This document shows positions 1 to 10,716 of a stretch of 64,000 bases of DNA, piece by piece. The position numbers and the translations under genes were made by a program. The notes beneath the pieces were generated by a model. The model did no database searches, was not told the DNA's origin, and saw nothing but the letters and a program-made list of their open reading frames with translations. The stretch comes from Pseudomonas mucidolens (GTDB lineage: Bacteria; Pseudomonadota; Gammaproteobacteria; Pseudomonadales; Pseudomonadaceae). Each line of letters starts with the position of its first letter. Position 1 is the first letter of the stretch. The stretch is taken from assembly GCF_900106045.1 (NCBI RefSeq), contig NZ_LT629802.1, forward strand, positions 124,001 through 188,000, given 5' to 3'.

Positions 1-1309
1 ACAAGCCCGGCAGGCCCGCGAGGTTGGCGGTGATGGTGTAGAGGTCTTCCAGATACGCAGCCACCGGGTCGCCATTCTTGGCCCCGAGTTTCCAGGCCGG
101 ATTCGGCGTGGTCGGGCCGATTATGACGTCGACTTCGTTGAACGCGGCCATGAAGTCGTTCTTCACCAGGCGACGGATTTTTTGCGCCTTGAGGTAGTAC
201 GCGTCGTAATAACCGGCCGATAGCGCGTAGGCGCCGACCATGATCCGGCGCTGTACTTCGGGGCCGAAACCTTCGCCACGGGAACGCTTGTACAGGTCGG
301 TAAGGTCCTTCGGGTCTTCGCAGCGATAGCCGAAGCGCACGCCGTCGAACCGTGACAGGTTGGACGAGGCTTCCGCCGGGGCGATCACGTAATAGGCCGG
401 AATCGCGTGCTGATTGTTCGGCAGACTGATTTCCTTGATCACCGCACCGAGCTTTTCCAGTTCCTTGACACTGTTGTGGACCAGCTCGGCGATACGCGGG
501 TCGAGGCCGGCGCTGAAATACTCTTTTGGCACGCCAATGCGTAGGCCTTTGATCGACGTATTGAGGCTGGCGCTGTAGTCCGGCACCGGCTCATCGATGC
601 TGGTGGAGTCCTTCGCGTCGAAGCCTGCCATGCCTTGTAACAATATTGCGCAGTCTTCGGCTGTGCGTGCCAACGGCCCGCCCTGGTCGAGGCTGGATGC
701 GTAGGCAATCATGCCCCAGCGGGAGACGCGACCGTAGGTCGGTTTCAAACCGGTGAGGTTGGTGAACGCGGCGGGCTGGCGGATCGAGCCGCCAGTATCG
801 GTGGCGGTGGCAGCGGGCAGCAGGCGCGCAGCAACGGCTGCCGCCGAACCACCGGACGAACCACCCGGCACGTGCTCCAGGTTCCACGGGTTTTTCACCG
901 CGCCGTAGTAGCTCGATTCGTTGGCCGACCCCATGGCGAACTCGTCCATGTTGGTCTTGCCCAGGGTCACCGCGCCAGCAGCAGCCAGCTTGGCGACCAC
1001 CGTGGCGTCATAGGGCGCCTTGAAGTTGTCGAGCATCTTCGAGCCGCAGCTGGTGCGAATGCCCTGGGTGCAGAACAGGTCCTTGTGGGCAATCGGCGCA
1101 CCCAGCAACGTGCCGTTCTCACCGTTGGCGCGGCGGGTGTCGGCGGCCTTGGCCTGGCTCAGGGCCAGCTCTTCGGTGAGGCTGATGAAGCTGTTGACCT
1201 TGGGGTCCAGCTCGGCGATACGCGCCAGCAGGGTCTTGGTCAGTTCTTCGCAAGAAAACTTTTTGTCGGCGAGACCGCGGGCGATCTCGGCCAGAGTCAA
1301 TTGATGCAT
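1..1309 (-). CDS. gatA: Glutamyl-tRNA(Gln)/aspartyl-tRNA(Asn) amidotransferase subunit A (partial, 3' end off window)
   Basis: Amidase subunit of GatCAB, which converts Glu-tRNA(Gln) or Asp-tRNA(Asn) to the amide form using ammonia released from glutamine in this subunit. The reverse-strand translation from the ATG at 1309 begins [17 protein letters not shown] and reads without a stop to the window edge (about 436 residues). The amidase-signature elements are visible: the lysine in APIAHKDLF, the serine-rich [14 protein letters not shown] loop, and [13 protein letters not shown]. It follows gatC by 16 bases on the same strand, the usual gatC-gatA order, with gatB expected beyond position 1. 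The C-terminus is missing only because the window ends. Confidence 0.97.
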   Translation of the reverse strand, partial: MHQLTLAEIARGLADKKFSCEELTKTLLARIAELDPKVNSFISLTEELALSQAKAADTRRANGENGTLLGAPIAHKDLFCTQGIRTSCGSKMLDNFKAPYDATVVAKLAAAGAVTLGKTNMDEFAMGSANESSYYGAVKNPWNLEHVPGGSSGGSAAAVAARLLPAATATDTGGSIRQPAAFTNLTGLKPTYGRVSRWGMIAYASSLDQGGPLARTAEDCAILLQGMAGFDAKDSTSIDEPVPDYSASLNTSIKGLRIGVPKEYFSAGLDPRIAELVHNSVKELEKLGAVIKEISLPNNQHAIPAYYVIAPAEASSNLSRFDGVRFGYRCEDPKDLTDLYKRSRGEGFGPEVQRRIMVGAYALSAGYYDAYYLKAQKIRRLVKNDFMAAFNEVDVIIGPTTPNPAWKLGAKNGDPVAAYLEDLYTITANLAGLPGL

Positions 1310-1325
1310 TGCAGGCTCTTTCCCT

Positions 1326-1613
1326 TTAGTCGATGACTTTCGGAACCAGGTACAGGCCGTTTTCGACCGCTGGCGCGATGGACTGGTAGGCCTCGCGATT
1401 ATTGCGTTCGGTCACGACGTCTGCGCGCAGGCGCTGGCTGGCTTCCAGTGGGTGAGCCAGGGGCTCGATGCCGTCGGTATTCACGGCCTGCATTTGGTCG
1501 ACCAGCCCGAGAATGCTGTTCAGGGCTGCGGTGGTCTGTGGAAGATCGGCATCATTGAGGCCAAGCGAGGCCAGATGAGCGATTTTTTCCACGTCGGAGC
1601 GTTCAAGCGCCAT
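1326..1613 (-). CDS. gatC: Glutamyl-tRNA(Gln)/aspartyl-tRNA(Asn) amidotransferase subunit C
   Basis: A small 95-residue protein that wraps around GatA and GatB and stabilises the tRNA-dependent amidotransferase. The sequence starts [19 protein letters not shown] and contains the family-typical stretch [19 protein letters not shown]. Length matches the family (about 95). It is the first gene of the leftward gatCA(B) operon and is divergent from mreB, with a 210-base intergenic region that must hold both promoters. Confidence 0.97.
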   Translation of the reverse strand: MALERSDVEKIAHLASLGLNDADLPQTTAALNSILGLVDQMQAVNTDGIEPLAHPLEASQRLRADVVTERNNREAYQSIAPAVENGLYLVPKVID

Positions 1614-2861
<1,248 letters not shown>

Positions 2862-2891
2862 GATTCCCTGGTTTGGCCCATGCTTCGCTCG

Positions 2892-2917
2892 CAGGCAGCA
2901 CTTTGCAGTGCTGCCTG
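2892..2917 (+). other. Perfect hairpin between mreB and mreC
   Basis: An 11-bp perfect inverted repeat (CAGGCAGCACT / AGTGCTGCCTG) with a 4-base TTGC loop, 30 bases after the mreB stop. It is followed by TTGGCGTTTATCTTCTT rather than a clean T-run, so it is at best a weak terminator. A partial terminator or an mRNA-stabilising stem keeping MreB above MreC and MreD would both fit. Confidence 0.6.
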
Positions 2918-3001
2918 TTGGCGTTTATCTTCTTCAATCTGCATCCAGGCCGATTTGATGCCGTATGAATAACATGAACAATTGCCTGGGAGGAGCGGCC
3001 T

Positions 3002-4114
3002 ATTAAACCGCTTTTCACCAAGGGTCCTTCGCTGGGCGTGCGCCTGTTGGTGCTGGTCGTGCTATCGGTCGCGCTGATGGTGGTCGATGCCCGCTTCACG
3101 CTGCTCAAGCCAGTGCGTAGTCAGATGTCGCTGGTGCTGATGGAGTCCTACTGGATCACCGATCTGCCGCAGCGGCTATGGCAAGGCGTGGCCAGCCAGT
3201 TTGGCAGCCGTACCGAATTGGTTGCCGAGAACGAAAAACTCAAGACTGAAAACCTGCTGTTGCAGGGACGCATGCAAAAGCTGGCGGCCCTGACCGAGCA
3301 GAACGTACGCCTGCGCGAGCTGCTCAACTCGTCGGCACTGGTCAACGAGAAGGTCGAAGTGGCCGAGTTGATCGGCATGGACCCCAACCCCTTTACCCAT
3401 CGCATCATCATCAACAAGGGTGAGCGCGACGGTGTGGTCCTCGGCCAGCCGGTGCTCGATGCCCGCGGCCTGATGGGCCAGGTGGTGGAGCTGATGCCTT
3501 ACACCTCCCGCGTCCTGTTACTCACCGATACCACCCACAGCATTCCGGTACAGGTCAATCGCAACGGCCTGCGCGCGATTGCCAGCGGCACCGGTAATCC
3601 TGAGCGCCTGGAGTTGCGTCACGTGGCGGATACTGCCGACATCAAGGAAGGCGACCTGCTGGTCAGCTCCGGCCTCGGCCAACGCTTTCCGGCGGGCTAC
3701 CCGGTGGCGACGGTCAGGGAAGTGATCCACGATTCCGGCCAGCCGTTTGCGATTGTGCGCGCCGTACCCACCGCCGCGTTGAATCGCAGCCGTTATCTGC
3801 TGCTGGTGTTCAGCGACAGCCGCACCCCCGAAGAGCGCGCCAATGAAGCGGCCGTAGCCCAGGAAGCGGAAGACCGACAGAACGGCATTGCGCCCGCTGT
3901 CCCGACCACTGGCTCTGACTCGGTTGCACCGACGGCGCCTGCGGCGACTCCTGTGACACCCGCCACGCCCGCGGCCCCGGGCACCGCGCCGGCCGGACCT
4001 GCAGTCCGCAACGCGCCCCCGGCCAGCCCCGCAACGGCTACGCCCGCCGCCGCGCCCGCCGCCACTCGACCTGCCGCGCCCGCACCGGCAACCACTCGGC
4101 AGAGGGAGGAATAA
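3002..4114 (+). CDS. mreC: Rod-shape-determining protein MreC, probable ATT start codon
   Basis: A bitopic inner-membrane protein whose periplasmic domain links MreB filaments to PBP2. Reading from ATT at 3002 gives (M)KPLFTKGPSLGVRL, which matches the E. coli MreC N-terminus MKPIFSRGPSLQIRL residue for residue in register. AGGAG at 2991-2995 sits 6 bases upstream. The frame has a stop at 2975-2977 and no ATG before the region. The alternative GTG at 3038 would lose 12 conserved residues before the membrane segment and has no Shine-Dalgarno sequence. Domains: one transmembrane helix (about 13-32), a coiled coil (about 75-110), beta-barrel domains, then an Ala/Pro-rich tail of about 70 residues. 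Its stop overlaps the mreD start (TAATG). Confidence 0.9.
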   Translation: MKPLFTKGPSLGVRLLVLVVLSVALMVVDARFTLLKPVRSQMSLVLMESYWITDLPQRLWQGVASQFGSRTELVAENEKLKTENLLLQGRMQKLAALTEQNVRLRELLNSSALVNEKVEVAELIGMDPNPFTHRIIINKGERDGVVLGQPVLDARGLMGQVVELMPYTSRVLLLTDTTHSIPVQVNRNGLRAIASGTGNPERLELRHVADTADIKEGDLLVSSGLGQRFPAGYPVATVREVIHDSGQPFAIVRAVPTAALNRSRYLLLVFSDSRTPEERANEAAVAQEAEDRQNGIAPAVPTTGSDSVAPTAPAATPVTPATPAAPGTAPAGPAVRNAPPASPATATPAAAPAATRPAAPAPATTRQREE

Positions 4115-4602
4115 TGGCCGGTACTCATTCGCGCAATGGCTGGATTGTCTGGCTGACCTTCGTCATCGGCCTGCTGCTCAGCGTCTCGCCGCTGCCGCAA
4201 TTCATGGAAATCCTGCGTCCGCTGTGGCTCGCCTTGCTGTTGGCGTTCTGGTCCCTGGCGTTGCCTCACAAGGTCGGCATGGTTACCGCCATGTGCCTCG
4301 GGCTGGCGGAGGACGTGCTGTATGGCACGCTGCTGGGGCAGAATGCGTTGATCCTGACCCTGATTACTTTTCTGGTGCTGTCGTTGCAGCAACGTTTGCG
4401 CATGTTCCCGATGTGGCAACAGTCGCTGGTGATCCTGGTCATCTTCGGTCTGGCCCAACTGGTGCAACTGTGGCTAAGCGCGTTGACCGGCAACCGTCAA
4501 CCGACGCTGGCGCTGGTCTTGCCCGCCTTGGTCAGTGCGCTGCTGTGGCCCTGGATCAGCTTTGGTCTGCGTGGTCTGTGCCGTCGCTATAAAATAAACT
4601 GA
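4114..4602 (+). CDS. mreD: Rod-shape-determining protein MreD
   Basis: A small integral membrane partner of MreC in the elongasome. It has 162 residues, with at least five strongly hydrophobic segments and few charges, as in the family. The start codon overlaps the mreC stop by one base and GGGAGGAAT lies just upstream, indicating translational coupling. The next gene, maf, begins 51 bases later. Confidence 0.95.
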   Translation: MAGTHSRNGWIVWLTFVIGLLLSVSPLPQFMEILRPLWLALLLAFWSLALPHKVGMVTAMCLGLAEDVLYGTLLGQNALILTLITFLVLSLQQRLRMFPMWQQSLVILVIFGLAQLVQLWLSALTGNRQPTLALVLPALVSALLWPWISFGLRGLCRRYKIN

Positions 4603-4653
4603 GTGGATTGCGAGGCTCTGCCTGGTTATCGAACCCCACAGGGAGAGTCTGCA

Positions 4654-5250
4654 ATGAGTTCGCTTTATTTGGCTTCTGGCTCACCTCGACGGCGGGAGCT
4701 GCTGACACAGATCGGTGTCCCTTTCAGCGTGGTCAGCGCCTCGATCGATGAGACACCGCTGATAGGCGAATCGCCTGCTTGCTACGTCGAACGCCTCGCT
4801 TGCGGCAAGGCGAAGGCGGGCCTGGCAGCGCTTGCCGAGATTTCCGGTGTTTGTGTGCTGGGCGCTGATACCGCGGTCATCCTCGACGGGCAGATCCTCG
4901 GCAAACCTCTGGATCAAGCCGACGCCCACGCCATGTTGCTGGCTCTTTCTGATCGTGAACATGAAGTCCTGACGGCGATTGCCGTGCTGAATGACCAGCG
5001 ATGCGTGACGCGCCTGGTCAGCAGTCGCGTGCGCTTTCGCTCGATTTCGGCGCAGGAAGCCACCACGTATTGGCACAGTGGGGAGCCTCAGGACAAGGCC
5101 GGAAGCTATGCTATCCAGGGCTTGGCGGCGGTGTTCGTCACTGGGCTCAACGGTAGTTACTCTGCCGTGGTCGGTCTGCCGATTTGCGAAACAGCAGAAC
5201 TGCTGGCCGATTTCGGCATACCCTGTTGGCAACACCTTTCCATGCGCTAA
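4654..5250 (+). CDS. maf: Maf family nucleotide pyrophosphatase (dTTP/UTP type)
   Basis: A house-cleaning enzyme that hydrolyses dTTP/UTP and modified pyrimidine nucleotides to the monophosphate. It has 198 residues from the ATG at 4654, which gives the canonical [17 protein letters not shown] start and has GGGAGAG upstream. An in-frame upstream GTG at 4603 would add unrelated residues. Visible motifs are SGSPRR (7-12), VLGADTAV with the catalytic Asp, and the closing [13 protein letters not shown]. Placement between mreD and rng is the standard gammaproteobacterial order. Confidence 0.95.
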   Translation: MSSLYLASGSPRRRELLTQIGVPFSVVSASIDETPLIGESPACYVERLACGKAKAGLAALAEISGVCVLGADTAVILDGQILGKPLDQADAHAMLLALSDREHEVLTAIAVLNDQRCVTRLVSSRVRFRSISAQEATTYWHSGEPQDKAGSYAIQGLAAVFVTGLNGSYSAVVGLPICETAELLADFGIPCWQHLSMR

Positions 5251-5319
5251 ACGCCGTATTTCAGCGCTACACCCAAGCGATCGGCCACTATTGTGAAAAC
5301 GCCTGAACGAGACCCAGCC

Positions 5320-6777
5320 ATGAGTGAAGAGATTCTGATCAATATCACGCCGATGGAATCGCGCGTGGCGGTGGTAGAAAACGGTGTTTTGCAGGAAGTG
5401 CATGTCGAGCGCACCCAGAAGCGTGGGATCGTCGGCAATATTTACAAAGGCAAGGTCGTACGGGTGCTGCCGGGGATGCAGGCGGCCTTTGTCGATATCG
5501 GCCTGGACCGCGCGGCGTTTATCCATGCTTCAGAAATATCCCTGCGTGAAGGCTCGGCGGTCGAGAGCATCAGCGCCCTGGTCCACGAAGGGCAGAGCCT
5601 GGTGGTGCAAGTCACCAAGGACCCGATCGGTTCCAAAGGCGCGCGGTTGACCACGCAACTCTCGATTCCCTCGCGCTACCTGGTGTACATGCCGCGCACC
5701 GCCCATGTCGGCATTTCATTGAAAATCGAAGATGAAGCCGAGCGTGAGCGCCTGAAAAAGGTGGTCAGCGACTGCGTGGCGGCAGAAGGCATCAAAGAGG
5801 CCGGTGGCTTTATCCTGCGCACGGCCGCGGAGGGCGCCGGCGCCGATGAAATCCTGATGGACATTCGCTACCTGCGTCGCCTTTGGGACCAGATCGGCGC
5901 CCAGATCAAGACCGTCGGCGCGCCGAGTGTCATTTATGAAGACCTGGGGCTGGCCCTGCGTACCCTGCGGGACCTGGTCAGCCCCAAGATCGAGAAAATT
6001 CGCATCGACTCGCGGGAAACCTTCCAGCGCACGACGCAATTTGTTGCTGAGCTGATGCCGGAAATTGCTGACCGCCTCGAGCACTATCCAGGCGAGCGAC
6101 CCATCTTTGATCTGTATGGTGTCGAGGATGAGATCCAGAAAGCCCTGGAACGCAAGGTGCCGCTCAAGTCCGGTGGTTACCTGGTGGTGGACCCGGCCGA
6201 AGCCATGAGCACTATCGATGTGAATACCGGCGCTTTCGTCGGTCATCGCAACCTTGAAGAAACCATCTTCAAGACCAACCTCGAGGCCGCCACGGCCATC
6301 GCCCGCCAACTGCGCCTGCGCAATCTGGGTGGAATCATCATCATCGACTTCATCGACATGGAAGATGAAGATCACCAGCGGCAGGTACTGCGCACGCTCG
6401 AGAAACAACTGGAGCGTGATCACGCCAAGACCAACATCATTGGCATCACCGAGTTGGGCCTGGTGCAGATGACCCGCAAGCGCACGCGCGAAAGCCTGGA
6501 GCAAGTGCTGTGTGAACCCTGCAGCAGTTGCCAGGGGCGCGGCAAGTTGAAAACCCCGGAAACGGTTTGCTACGAGATTTTCCGGGAAATCTTGCGCGAG
6601 GCGCGCGCCTATCAGGCCGAGGGCTATAGAGTTCTGGCTAACCAGAAGGTGGTTGATCGATTGCTCGATGAGGAGTCGGGCAACGTCGCGGAGCTGGAAG
6701 TTTTTATTGGCCGAACCATTCGCTTTCAGGTCGAAACCATGTATTCCCAGGAACAATACGACGTGGTGCTGCTCTGA
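5320..6777 (+). CDS. rng: Ribonuclease G
   Basis: An endoribonuclease of the RNase E/G family that matures the 5' end of 16S rRNA and cleaves some mRNAs. It has 485 residues from the ATG at 5320 (MSEEILINITPMESRVAV), matching the family length; a more upstream in-frame GTG at 5293 has no family support. An S1-like domain occupies about residues 37-120. The two catalytic magnesium-binding aspartates are in TIDVNTGAF (Asp300) and IIIIDFIDMED (Asp343). The zinc-link CxxC is Cys401-Cys404. It lacks the long C-terminal scaffold of RNase E. It lies between maf and yhdP as in enterics. Confidence 0.97.
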   Translation: MSEEILINITPMESRVAVVENGVLQEVHVERTQKRGIVGNIYKGKVVRVLPGMQAAFVDIGLDRAAFIHASEISLREGSAVESISALVHEGQSLVVQVTKDPIGSKGARLTTQLSIPSRYLVYMPRTAHVGISLKIEDEAERERLKKVVSDCVAAEGIKEAGGFILRTAAEGAGADEILMDIRYLRRLWDQIGAQIKTVGAPSVIYEDLGLALRTLRDLVSPKIEKIRIDSRETFQRTTQFVAELMPEIADRLEHYPGERPIFDLYGVEDEIQKALERKVPLKSGGYLVVDPAEAMSTIDVNTGAFVGHRNLEETIFKTNLEAATAIARQLRLRNLGGIIIIDFIDMEDEDHQRQVLRTLEKQLERDHAKTNIIGITELGLVQMTRKRTRESLEQVLCEPCSSCQGRGKLKTPETVCYEIFREILREARAYQAEGYRVLANQKVVDRLLDEESGNVAELEVFIGRTIRFQVETMYSQEQYDVVLL

Positions 6778-6852
6778 TCCGCATCCGTCCTTTTCAACGA
6801 GACCGGCAGACCTTGATCTGCCGTCCGCCTATTACTTTGAGGGTCGCCTGAC

Positions 6853-9800
6853 ATGGAGCGTCTGCTACGCTTTTTTGCCGCACTGACCCGTTGGGGCCTT
6901 GGCCTCTGTGCGCTGCTGCTGGTATTGGCGGCGGTCTATGTCAGCCTGGGCCGTGAGCTGACACCACTGGTGGCTGAATACCGCGCGGACATCGAGAGCA
7001 AGGCGCAGGCCGCGGTCGGTATGCCGGTGAACATCGGCAGCCTGGAAGGGCGCTGGAGCGGTTTTACCCCGCTGTTGCTGGCCCATGACGTGATGGTCGG
7101 CGAGGGCAGCAGCGCGCTGCGGCTGGACCAGGTGCAAGTGGTGCCGGATCTGTGGGCCAGCCTGCTGGCGTGGGATGTGCGTATCGCGCATCTGCAGGTC
7201 AGCGGCCTGCAGGTCAGCGTCAAGGAAGACCAGGACGGCCATTGGGCCTTGCAAGGTTTGCCAATCCAGGACGAGCAGCCTCTGGACCCCGAGCAATTGC
7301 TCCAGCGGATGCAGCAGGTTGCGCAGGTTTCGGTGCTCGACAGCCAAGTGACCTTGCTGGCGTTCGAACAGCCTTCATTGACCCTGACTTATGTGGGTCT
7401 GAGCCTGAAAACCGGTGCTGCGCGACAGCGCCTCGATGCGCGCATGACCTTACCCGACGGTCAGCCTTTGGCCCTCAATGTACGCAGCCGGATTCGCGCC
7501 AGCCAATGGAAGGACGCTGAAATCCAGGCTTACCTGAGTATGCCCCAGAGTAACTGGGCGAAATGGATTCCGGCGAAACTGACCCGGCAGTGGAAGTTAA
7601 CGGAACTGCAAGCCGGCGGCGAGTTCTGGCTGACCTGGGGGCAAGGCACCGTACAAAGCGCCGCTGTGCGCCTCAACGCGGCGCAACTGAAGGGCCGTTA
7701 TGCTCAGCGTAAACCCGCGCATATCGAGAACCTGGCCCTGACCGCTTACCTGCAGCGCAGCGAAGGTGGGCTCAAGGTGCTGTTCAATTCGCTGGCGATG
7801 AACCTGGGCGAAACTCGTTGGGAGACGCGCCTGCAGTTGCAGCAAACCCTGGCCACGGATACGGCGCAGGAAACCTGGCGCTTGCAGGCTGATCGTCTGG
7901 ATCTGACCCCGATTACCCCGTTGCTCAACGCTCTGGCGCCCTTGCCGGACGCTGCGGCGACGGCGGTCGAACACCTCAAGGCCAGCGGCATGCTGCGCAA
8001 CGTGGTGGTCGATTACCGTCCTCAGGACACCGGCGACCAGCGGGTCAGCTTTGCCGCCAACCTCGAGCGAGTGGGGTTTGATGCTTATTTCGGCGCGCCC
8101 GCCGCCCGCAACGTCAGCGGCAGCATCAGTGGCGATCTGGGCCAGGGCGAGTTGCGCATGGACAGCAAGGATTTTTCCTTGCATCTGTTTCCGATATTCG
8201 CCAAACCGTGGCAATACATCCAGGCCAACGCCCGCTTGACCTGGAAGCTCGACAAGCAAGGTTTCACACTGATTGCGCCGTACATCAAGGTGCTGGGAGA
8301 GGAGGGCAAGATTGCCGCTGACTTCCTGATTCGCCTGCATTTCGATCATCGCCAGGAAGACTATATGGACCTGCGGGTCGGCATGGTCGATGGCGACGGA
8401 CGTTTCACCTCCAAATACCTGCCGGCGGTGTTGAGCCCGGCGCTGGATGAGTGGCTGCGCACTGCGATTCTGAAAGGTGCGGTCGACGAAGGTTTCTTCC
8501 AGTATCAGGGTTCGCTGAACCATGACGCGGTGACGGCCGCGCGCAATATCAGTCTGTTCTTCAAGGTGCATGATGCCGAACTGGCGTTCCAGCCAGGCTG
8601 GCCGCATGTCAGCAAGGTCGACGGCGAAGTGTTCGTCGAAGAGACCGGCGTGCGCATCCTGGCCAGTAAAGGCCAATTGCTCGACACTCGGGTCAAGGAT
8701 ATCTACGTCAATATTCCTCACGCGCCCGCCGGCCAAGACAGCCATTTATTGCTTACCGGTGGATTTTCCGGTGGGCTGGGGGATGGCCTGAAAATCCTTC
8801 AGGAGGCCCCGATAGGCACGGCTTCGACCTTTGCCGGTTGGAAAGGCGAGGGCAAGCTGCAAGGCTCCCTCAATCTGGATGTGCCATTGGAAAAGGGCGC
8901 CGACCCAAAGATCGTGGTCGACTTCAAGACCGACAAGGCGCGACTGCAACTGGCCGAGCCGACGCTGGACCTGAGTCAGCTCAAGGGTGAGTTCCGCTTC
9001 GACAGTGCCAAGGGCTTGAGCGGCAAGAACATCAGCGCCCAAGCGTTTGATCGTCCGATTACGGCGCAGATTTTCGCCGATGGCAAACCCGGCAATATCA
9101 GCACCCGGGTCGCCGCCAAGGGCCAGGTGACGGTCAAGCGCCTCACCGATTGGCTGAAGGTCAGCCAGCCGCTGCCGGTCTCCGGCGATATTCCGTATCA
9201 ACTGCAACTCAACCTGGACGGCGCCGACAGTCAATTGATGGTCAGTTCCAGTCTCAAGGGGGTGGCGGTGGACTTGCCGGCGCCTTTCGGCATGGCCGCC
9301 AATCAAGGTCGCGACAGCGTATTTCGCATGACCCTGCAAGGCGCAGAACGGCGTTACTGGTTCGATTATGGCGAACTGGCGAACTTTACCTTCGCGGCGC
9401 CTGCGGATAATTTTACCCAGGGGCGTGGTGAGTTGTTCCTCGGTGATGGCGATGCCTTGCTGCCTGGCGGCAAGGGACTGCGCATCCGGGGTGTTTTGTC
9501 CGAGCTGGACATCGATCCGTGGAAGAAGTTGGTGGATCGCTATGCCGGCAACGACCCGGGCGGTGACGCCAAGCAACTGCTCAGCGGCGCTGATTTCAAG
9601 GTCGGCAAGTTGACAGGATTTGGCACCGAGCTAGACCAGGTCAGTCTGCATCTTGCGCGTAAACCCGCCGCCTGGGGCCTGCGAGTCGACAGTCAGCAAG
9701 CCAAGGGCACCGTCGGGCTGCCGGATGCCAAGGGCGCGCCGATTGCGGTCGATTTGCAGTACGTGAAGCTGCCGGCGGTCGATCCCACCGTACAGACCGA

Positions 9801-10668
9801 TGAAAATGCGCCAGATCCGTTGGCGGACATTGATCCCAAGGGCATTCCGGCACTGGATATCGCGGTTGATCAGTTGTTCCAGGGACCTGACTTGATCGGG
9901 GCCTGGTCACTCAAGGTTCGACCCACCGCTAAAGGACTGGCGTTCAATAATCTCGACCTGGGTCTCAAGGGCATGCAGCTTAAAGGCGCCGGAGGCTGGG
10001 AAGGTGCGCCGGGCGCCAGCAGCAGTTGGTACAAGGGACGCCTGAACGGCAAGAACATCGCCGATGTGCTCAAGGGCTGGGGCTTTGCGCCTACCGTGAC
10101 CAGTGAGAGTTTCCATCTGGACGTCGACGGGCGTTGGCCGGGATCGCCTGCCTGGGTGGGGCCAAAGCGTTTCTCCGGGAGTCTGGATGCGAGTTTCCAC
10201 AAAGGTCAGTTCGTCGAAGTGGAGGGCGGTGCCCAGGCGTTGCGAGTGTTTGGCTTGCTGAACTTCAATTCGATCGGCCGGCGCTTGCGCCTGGACTTCT
10301 CCGACCTGTTGGGTAAAGGCTTGAGTTACGACCGGGTCAAAGGACTACTGGCCGCGAGTGACGGTGTGTTTGTGACCCGTGAACCCATCACGCTGACTGG
10401 ACCCTCGAGCAATCTGGAGCTTAACGGCACCCTGGATATGGTGGCTGATCGCGTCGATGCCAAATTGCTGGTGACGTTGCCAGTCACGAATAACTTGCCG
10501 ATTGCCGCGCTGATCGTCGGCGCGCCCGCCATTGGTGGTGCGTTGTTCCTGATCGATAAGCTGATCGGTGATCGGGTTTCGCGTTTCGCCAGCGTCCAGT
10601 ACAAGGTGGAAGGTCCATGGAAAGACCCGAAAATCACGTTCGACAAGCCATTTGAAAAACCACGCTGA
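6853..10668 (+). CDS. yhdP: YhdP family AsmA-like protein (phospholipid transport to the outer membrane)
   Basis: A very large (1271 residues) envelope protein anchored by one N-terminal transmembrane helix (about 5-32). In E. coli, YhdP, TamB and YdbH are redundant bridge-like proteins that carry phospholipids from the inner to the outer membrane. The body is a long series of beta-rich AsmA/DUF3971-type repeats. The C-terminus contains a hydrophobic segment (LPIAALIVGAPAIGGALFLI) as is usual for the family. It begins 75 bases after rng, ending the mre cluster. Assignment rests on length, architecture and gene order. Confidence 0.92.
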   Translation: MERLLRFFAALTRWGLGLCALLLVLAAVYVSLGRELTPLVAEYRADIESKAQAAVGMPVNIGSLEGRWSGFTPLLLAHDVMVGEGSSALRLDQVQVVPDLWASLLAWDVRIAHLQVSGLQVSVKEDQDGHWALQGLPIQDEQPLDPEQLLQRMQQVAQVSVLDSQVTLLAFEQPSLTLTYVGLSLKTGAARQRLDARMTLPDGQPLALNVRSRIRASQWKDAEIQAYLSMPQSNWAKWIPAKLTRQWKLTELQAGGEFWLTWGQGTVQSAAVRLNAAQLKGRYAQRKPAHIENLALTAYLQRSEGGLKVLFNSLAMNLGETRWETRLQLQQTLATDTAQETWRLQADRLDLTPITPLLNALAPLPDAAATAVEHLKASGMLRNVVVDYRPQDTGDQRVSFAANLERVGFDAYFGAPAARNVSGSISGDLGQGELRMDSKDFSLHLFPIFAKPWQYIQANARLTWKLDKQGFTLIAPYIKVLGEEGKIAADFLIRLHFDHRQEDYMDLRVGMVDGDGRFTSKYLPAVLSPALDEWLRTAILKGAVDEGFFQYQGSLNHDAVTAARNISLFFKVHDAELAFQPGWPHVSKVDGEVFVEETGVRILASKGQLLDTRVKDIYVNIPHAPAGQDSHLLLTGGFSGGLGDGLKILQEAPIGTASTFAGWKGEGKLQGSLNLDVPLEKGADPKIVVDFKTDKARLQLAEPTLDLSQLKGEFRFDSAKGLSGKNISAQAFDRPITAQIFADGKPGNISTRVAAKGQVTVKRLTDWLKVSQPLPVSGDIPYQLQLNLDGADSQLMVSSSLKGVAVDLPAPFGMAANQGRDSVFRMTLQGAERRYWFDYGELANFTFAAPADNFTQGRGELFLGDGDALLPGGKGLRIRGVLSELDIDPWKKLVDRYAGNDPGGDAKQLLSGADFKVGKLTGFGTELDQVSLHLARKPAAWGLRVDSQQAKGTVGLPDAKGAPIAVDLQYVKLPAVDPTVQTDENAPDPLADIDPKGIPALDIAVDQLFQGPDLIGAWSLKVRPTAKGLAFNNLDLGLKGMQLKGAGGWEGAPGASSSWYKGRLNGKNIADVLKGWGFAPTVTSESFHLDVDGRWPGSPAWVGPKRFSGSLDASFHKGQFVEVEGGAQALRVFGLLNFNSIGRRLRLDFSDLLGKGLSYDRVKGLLAASDGVFVTREPITLTGPSSNLELNGTLDMVADRVDAKLLVTLPVTNNLPIAALIVGAPAIGGALFLIDKLIGDRVSRFASVQYKVEGPWKDPKITFDKPFEKPR

Positions 10669-10716
10669 GCGCCTGTGGAGTAGCATGGCCTCATGCCTTC
10701 TATGGAGTGCTGATCC

